Shown here piece by piece: positions 6,838 to 10,147 of a stretch of 10,147 nucleotides of DNA; the first letter of the stretch is position 1; each line of letters starts with the position of its first letter. This DNA comes from Deltaproteobacteria bacterium (GTDB lineage Bacteria > Desulfobacterota > Desulfarculia > Adiutricales > Adiutricaceae), in NCBI GenBank assembly GCA_031288745.1, contig JAITQT010000026.1, positions 1-10,147 on the forward strand, given 5' to 3'. The notes beneath the pieces were generated by a model. That model did no database searches. It was not told where the DNA came from and saw only the letters and a list, made by a program, of their open reading frames with translations. A program made the position numbers and the translations under genes.

Positions 6838-8629
6838 TTATTCATTTTTTTTACAGTTAAATGAATATTTTTTTTTATAGTTATCATCAAATGATTTTAT
6901 AATTTCATTAAATCTACTAAATGAAAATTAAGGTTTAATTTTATTATCTATACTGTGTAATGACATTAATTGTTGTATATCGCAAAATATTTTAAGCATT
7001 TTATTTATTAAAATGTTATATCATAAATTACTAATTTCTATATTTAATAATGAACATAATTGTAAAGCTAATACACAATAAAAAGTATGAACTCTAATTT
7101 TATCATCTTTAAAATGCCTTATTGGTTTTATATTTAAATATTTTGAATTTTTCATCTATTTAAAACATTCTTCAACATGAAATTTAGATCTATAAGCACC
7201 TATAATTTCTTCATTTGACCAATCATGTCTATCAGTAAAAAGAATACTTTTACCTAAAAAAATTGACTTTAGTTTTTTTTCTTCATTAACTAAATAGTTA
7301 ACTCTAATACTATTTTTTTACTATAAACTTTAAAATCAAATATTATTTTCATATGCTCAGCATATAAAATATTATTATTTTTTTTTACTTTCTAATGTAT
7401 AACACCTTCCTCTTATAATTATTCCATTTGCTCTATTATCTAATTTATTAATTAAATCATTTAATTTATCCTTATACTTTTGTATATTATCAAATATGCC
7501 ACGTAATTATTTTTCATAAAGCTCTGGATTATGAATAATTACTACAATTACAATAATTCTAAATTCTTCTTTTGATGTCCTATATGTAGTTGTATTATTA
7601 AAATTATTATTATTTAATGCTTTATAGTTATTTTCAGCCTCTCTCGATAATTTAATTACTTGATTTTATTTCAATCAACCTACAAAATGAAATTTACATG
7701 GATCTTATTTCAATAATAATTCTATATTGTTAGCAGAATTATTTCTTCTATCAAATACTAATGTAATTTAGCTACCAATGATGACTATTTTAAGATATCT
7801 GACCTTTAATTTATTAATTAATTCAGAAAATCTCTTGGCATCATTTATATTTCTAGGATATACCTCATGAAATAAATGAATATTATAATATTTAGATACT
7901 ATAAGTGATAAACCTACTATTTTTAGATCTTCTCGATGCTCTTTACTTTTTCCTCTTTTTGCTAATGTCGAATTATTATCCGTACCTATATATGTATAAA
8001 AATTTGTATTATCAAAAAAAATAGACAATTAATTGGTATATTATGTTTATTTATAATTTTTTTTCGCTTAAACAATCTTCTATTAATCTTATTTTTTCTG
8101 AGCTAAGCTGTGACATGTTATTCCAGAACCCTTGACTTGAGAGGTTCTTTCTATTGGCCTTTGGAAAACTGTTAGATAATACTGTCCGCTCAAACCAGTC
8201 TTCAAAAAACGCATTCTTACTCACAGGATAAACAGCTCTATTGATGGCTGCAAGAAGAGTAGAATCACCTATCGGCAAACCCTGGTTTCTTTTTCCAGTG
8301 TGTTTGTCTATTACTTCCCTAACTCCAAGCCTTTCTGCTACGTCAAGTAATGCACTGACTGCCCTTAATTCGTATATCAAGGATTCTTGAGCCTCAGGAA
8401 CATCTAATCCTTTTTTCCTTAGCTCCGCCGCTTTAATCATGGCTTCTAGCAAACCAAGGTAAACCTGTTTCACCAACCTAGGTTTGCCGTTCACCCTAGC
8501 ACTTTCAACTGCATAGTAATAGGTCCGGCCTTTGATAATTTTTTTAACAATGTCGCTATGATTAGCCAAAACATCCAATGTTAGATAATATACTAAAGAG
8601 ATTTTGACATAATTCATATTTAATTGCAA
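6838..8629 (-). pseudogene. IS1634-family DDE transposase, broken by frameshifts and stops
   Basis: Reading from 8629 down, an open segment of 192 codons (to 8051) gives the family N-terminus, for example KGRTYYYAVESARVNGKPR. The frame then shifts at an A/T run of 8 (8057-8064) and another of 8 (8014-8021), and continues as FDNTNFYTYI and LAKRGKSKEHREDLKIVGL. All further homology up to the stop at 6838 is in that frame, except for a patch between T-runs at 7378-7386 and 7313-7319 that is readable in another frame. Eight in-frame stops interrupt it (five TAA, one TAG, two TGA). The catalytic acids are still readable: D in FDNTN, D in ITLVFDRRNNS, and E in YRSKFHVEECFK, with the E(6)K spacing kept and Lys at the usual Arg of the Y(2)R(3)E motif. 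The likely original start is TTG 8629 or ATG 8617. It cannot make a full transposase; whether the intact N-terminal segment is expressed is unknown. Confidence 0.9.
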
Positions 8630-8740
8630 GCATATTTTTTTACAATATTCTTATTTGTTAGATAATACATTTAATATGAGTTATTACTCAGTTTTTACTG
8701 ATTTTTTTTGCTTCTCCTTGAGATAACTGCGAAACTCGGG

Positions 8741-9349
8741 CTTGGCTAAAAAAGAGACTATTCCACTAGTCTAAGGTAGCCTAGGTTTCCAATGGCCTAA
8801 GTAAGAAAAAATCTAAGCGCTTCGAAAAACGAAAAAACTAGACTCAAAAATCTGCCTAGGTCAGGCGCTAAATAAGTAAAAAACCAAATTTCTCAAGCCT
8901 TTTTTTCTCCCCTTATAAAAAAACCGACGGCTCGCCTCCGGCCCATAAAACGCCTTTCGACTAGCCTTTGGGCTGCAAAAAAAAATGTGTTGTTTCGCGT
9001 TTTATTGTCATTTTACACTCCTTACCCTAAATTTAAAAGCGCCGGGGTTAAAAAAATTTGAGCCTAGTTTTTTTCTGTCCATTTTTTTACATTAACATTT
9101 GCCTCACGAAGATAGCTCGCTCCTTAAGGCAGGATAAAGGTCTTGCGCCGTCCCGATTTTTTTGACCGAATCAGACCGTTACAGCAAGGCCATAATAATT
9201 TTGAGATATCTTTAATTTTTATCCGAATCGTGAGATAATTTAATTTAAAATGGTAGTGGGCTATAAGCCTATAGCCTCCCATTTAAGGTGCGCTTCGCCT
9301 CAGACTTAGGCCAAAGGCAATAGCGCCAAATAGTTTTAACGAGGAAACT
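8741..9349. other. 609-bp intergenic region without a recognised gene
   Basis: No convincing coding region is seen on either strand: open stretches are short and rich in A- and T-runs, and no family motif appears. It holds several small stem-forming runs, for example AGCCTTTGGGCT (about 8963-8974). Nearest the pentapeptide gene there is a weak sigma70-like candidate, GATAAT at 9234-9239 with TTAATT 16 bp before it, and a stronger hairpin described separately. GC is close to that of the other intergenic DNA, unlike the neighbouring IS core. Confidence 0.6.
9250..9282 (+). promoter_or_regulatory. Leader hairpin upstream of the pentapeptide gene
   Basis: GGGCTATA-AGCC-TATAGCC forms a 7-bp stem with a 4-nt loop, extended across a small bulge by ATGG/CCCAT. 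A second small stem (AGG.GCG-CTT-CGC.CT, about 9286-9300) follows. Both lie between a possible -10 box (GATAAT, 9234-9239) and the start at 9350, so if transcription begins there they would be in the 5' leader. There is no T-run, so a terminator is less likely than an RNA-stability or regulatory structure. No known riboswitch was recognised. Confidence 0.4.
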
Positions 9350-9685
9350 ATGCCAGAATTAAAAAGACAAAAAAAACCGAACATCATGTTTGAGGAAAAC
9401 GCCCCTCATTTTAATAAGCTGGTCGAGGAAGGAAAAACTCCCGATCTATCCAACCAAAACCTAAGCGATCTCGATCTTCGCCCCTTTAACCTCTCCAAAG
9501 CCAATCTTTCGGGTAGCTATCTTAGAGGGGCCAATCTCTGCGGCCTCGATTTATCCCAGGCTAACCTAGATGGGGCCAGCATCAAAAACGCTCAAATAAG
9601 CGGCTGCTTATTTCCCAAAAACATTTCACCTTGCGAGATCTACCTTTCTTTAAGTCACGGTACTCGCTTGCGTAATTCTCATTAA
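9350..9685 (+). CDS. Small pentapeptide-repeat protein
   Basis: A 111-residue protein with a central pentapeptide-repeat (A(N/D)LXX) segment from about residue 32 to 86. Units include NLSDL, DLRPF, NLSKA, NLSGS, YLRGA, NLCGL, DLSQA and NLDGA, about 11 in all, or nearly three turns of the right-handed quadrilateral beta helix. It is preceded by a charged 30-residue N-terminus and followed by a short non-repeat C-terminus (EIYLSLSHGTRLR). No signal peptide or membrane segment is seen, so it is probably cytoplasmic. Large pentapeptide proteins of the Qnr/MfpA type mimic DNA and protect gyrase, but they are about twice this length and nothing here supports that role. The start is supported by GAGGA 5 nt before the ATG. 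It stands alone on the plus strand between two mobile elements; function unknown. Confidence 0.85.
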   Translation: MPELKRQKKPNIMFEENAPHFNKLVEEGKTPDLSNQNLSDLDLRPFNLSKANLSGSYLRGANLCGLDLSQANLDGASIKNAQISGCLFPKNISPCEIYLSLSHGTRLRNSH

Positions 9686-9708
9686 TCAATTTTTGGCTAA
9701 TAAATTTG

Positions 9709-9746
9709 CCTTAGGGCCGCAGACTTTAACGATCTGGGCCCTAAGG
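9709..9746. terminator. Strong hairpin after the pentapeptide gene, possible terminator
   Basis: CCTTAGGGCC pairs perfectly with GGCCCTAAGG, and the stem continues with CAGA/TCTG around a loop of about 9 nt. It begins 23 bp after the stop codon of the pentapeptide gene. The stem is stable, but the T-run on the plus strand comes only about 20 nt later (CTTTTTT), so classic intrinsic termination is not assured. It may act as a bidirectional insulator or an RNA 3'-end stabiliser. Confidence 0.5.
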
Positions 9747-9921
9747 GGTGTTAATAAAGTTAAATCTTTTTTAATTATTTTTTCCTATACATTTCTTAAT
9801 TTATTTTATCACTCCCCAACAAAACCTGCCCCTTACTTTTACCAAAGGCCCTGATTATCGTGACCTTTTCATTTTTTTGTACTATAAAAAATTTTTTCTT
9901 TAAGGATGCCGAAAATATATC

Positions 9922-9950
9922 TTGCACTCCCTGGAAGTTTGACGTACAAT
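9922..9950 (+). promoter_or_regulatory. Sigma70-type promoter of the right-end transposase
   Basis: TTGCAC (9922-9927) and TACAAT (9945-9950) are separated by exactly 17 bp, each differing by one base from the sigma70 consensus. Transcription would start near 9957, about 20 nt before the transposase ATG at 9978. This is the best promoter match in the window and probably belongs to the insertion sequence rather than to the host. Confidence 0.7.
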
Positions 9951-9977
9951 GTAGAGCAAACGCTAGGGGGTGCTCCC

Positions 9978-10147
9978 ATGGGCAGACCAGTAGATCCTAC
10001 CGCACAGTACCGAGTCAAGCTGCATGTCAATGGAGGATACACTTATGCCACCACTCAACCTCCATATGTTGACCCGAAAACAGGGAAGAAGAAATATCGC
10101 TATATTCATTGGGGCACGGTCGACGAGAACTTGAAGTTCACGCCTGG
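9978..10147 (+). CDS. Transposase, N-terminal part, runs off the window
   Basis: An open frame of 56 codons from the ATG at 9978 to the window edge, beginning MGRPVDPTAQYRVKL and containing YVDPKTGKKKYRYIHWGTVDE. This resembles the N-terminal domain of a transposase group found in gut and host-associated bacteria, which often reads as a short positively charged segment ending in HWGT. The specific IS family was recalled only loosely and is not certain; the catalytic part is outside the window. A GGGGG ribosome site lies about 7 nt upstream and a strong promoter precedes it. GC rises to about 50% here, higher than in the neighbouring genes, suggesting recent arrival. The left end of the element should lie between about 9750 and 9921, but its inverted repeat cannot be identified without the right end. 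Confidence 0.7.
   Translation, partial: MGRPVDPTAQYRVKLHVNGGYTYATTQPPYVDPKTGKKKYRYIHWGTVDENLKFTP

Larger units (their letters stand above)
6381..8740 (-). mobile_element. IS1634-type insertion sequence, decayed, complete between its inverted repeats
   Basis: Perfect 19-bp terminal inverted repeats, CCCGAGTTTCGCAGTTATC at 6381-6399 and its complement at 8722-8740, enclose 2360 bp. The bases CTTG flank both sides (6377-6380 and 8741-8744), a possible 4-bp target duplication, although IS1634 elements usually make 5-6 bp. The only gene is a minus-strand transposase pseudogene (6838-8629). The 457 bp between the left repeat and the pseudogene (6381-6837) are non-coding, and the element is longer than is usual for an IS1634. 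Composition is strongly mixed: sample 60-base rows give 33% GC at 6421, 10% at 6541, 18% at 7081, 20% at 7861, 30% at 7921, and 43% at 8101 and 8401. The outer parts look like the rest of the window; the core does not. Confidence 0.85.

Noticed and set aside
6838..8028. Stop-codon reassignment (TAA/TAG read as glutamine) in the AT-rich transposase
   Set aside because: One TAG does sit where the family has Gln, but two TGA codons and poly-A frameshifts also occur, and the neighbouring genes use standard stops; ordinary C-to-T decay is simpler.
8900..8960. Minus-strand intrinsic terminator near the T-run after GCCGTCGG
   Set aside because: Only about four base pairs can form before the T-run, and there is no gene ending nearby on that strand.
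9860..10072. Plus-strand open frame of 70 codons overlapping the right-end transposase
   Set aside because: It is out of frame with the transposase, runs through the promoter and has no recognisable domain or ribosome site.

Overview
The window is bacterial: compact genes with Shine-Dalgarno sites and several TTG starts, about 40-45% GC in coding DNA. The recognisable genes (a cobinamide kinase/guanylyltransferase, a HemW-type radical-SAM protein, a DUF362 iron-sulfur protein and a sodium/alanine-type symporter) fit an anaerobic or host-associated Gram-negative bacterium. The density of small mobile repeats and a wrecked insertion sequence fit a genome shaped by a host-restricted lifestyle. 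A gut- or protist-associated deltaproteobacterium would be compatible, but nothing here proves the lineage.

Left half (1-5727): every housekeeping gene lies on the minus strand. In transcription order these are an AGCS-family amino-acid:cation symporter with a clear terminator, then cobU, hemW and a DUF362/ferredoxin protein. cobU and hemW are closely spaced and probably cotranscribed; DUF362 follows hemW after 141 bp. Between these blocks sit copies of a repeat about 260-285 bp long. Complete copies have 12-bp imperfect terminal inverted repeats of the GTAACCGTTCAC type and 8-bp target duplications, which is the IS66-family signature. They are read here as IS66-derived MITEs: copy A (1-117, cut by the window edge), B (3332-3616), C (3648-3907) and D (5728-6128, inverted). 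D is split by a second, different MITE of 110 bp with 16-bp terminal inverted repeats and a 6-bp target duplication. A second copy of that small MITE lies at 6257-6367.

Middle (6381-8740): one IS1634-type insertion sequence bounded by perfect 19-bp inverted repeats. Its transposase, on the minus strand, is a pseudogene. The first ~190 codons are intact and of normal composition, while the rest is extremely AT-rich, carries eight in-frame stops, and shifts frame only at poly-A/T runs. The catalytic DDE residues can still be read. The abrupt compositional change inside a single element is the oddest feature of the window.

Right end (8741-10147): a 609-bp non-coding stretch holding hairpins, then on the plus strand a small pentapeptide-repeat protein followed by a GC-rich hairpin. 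A strong sigma70-like promoter then drives the first 56 codons of a second transposase, which runs off the window.

Taken together, this is an ordinary metabolic gene cluster whose intergenic spaces have been colonised by at least four mobile families. Target duplications and nesting allow part of the insertion order to be reconstructed. No defence system, CRISPR array, rRNA or tRNA was recognised.
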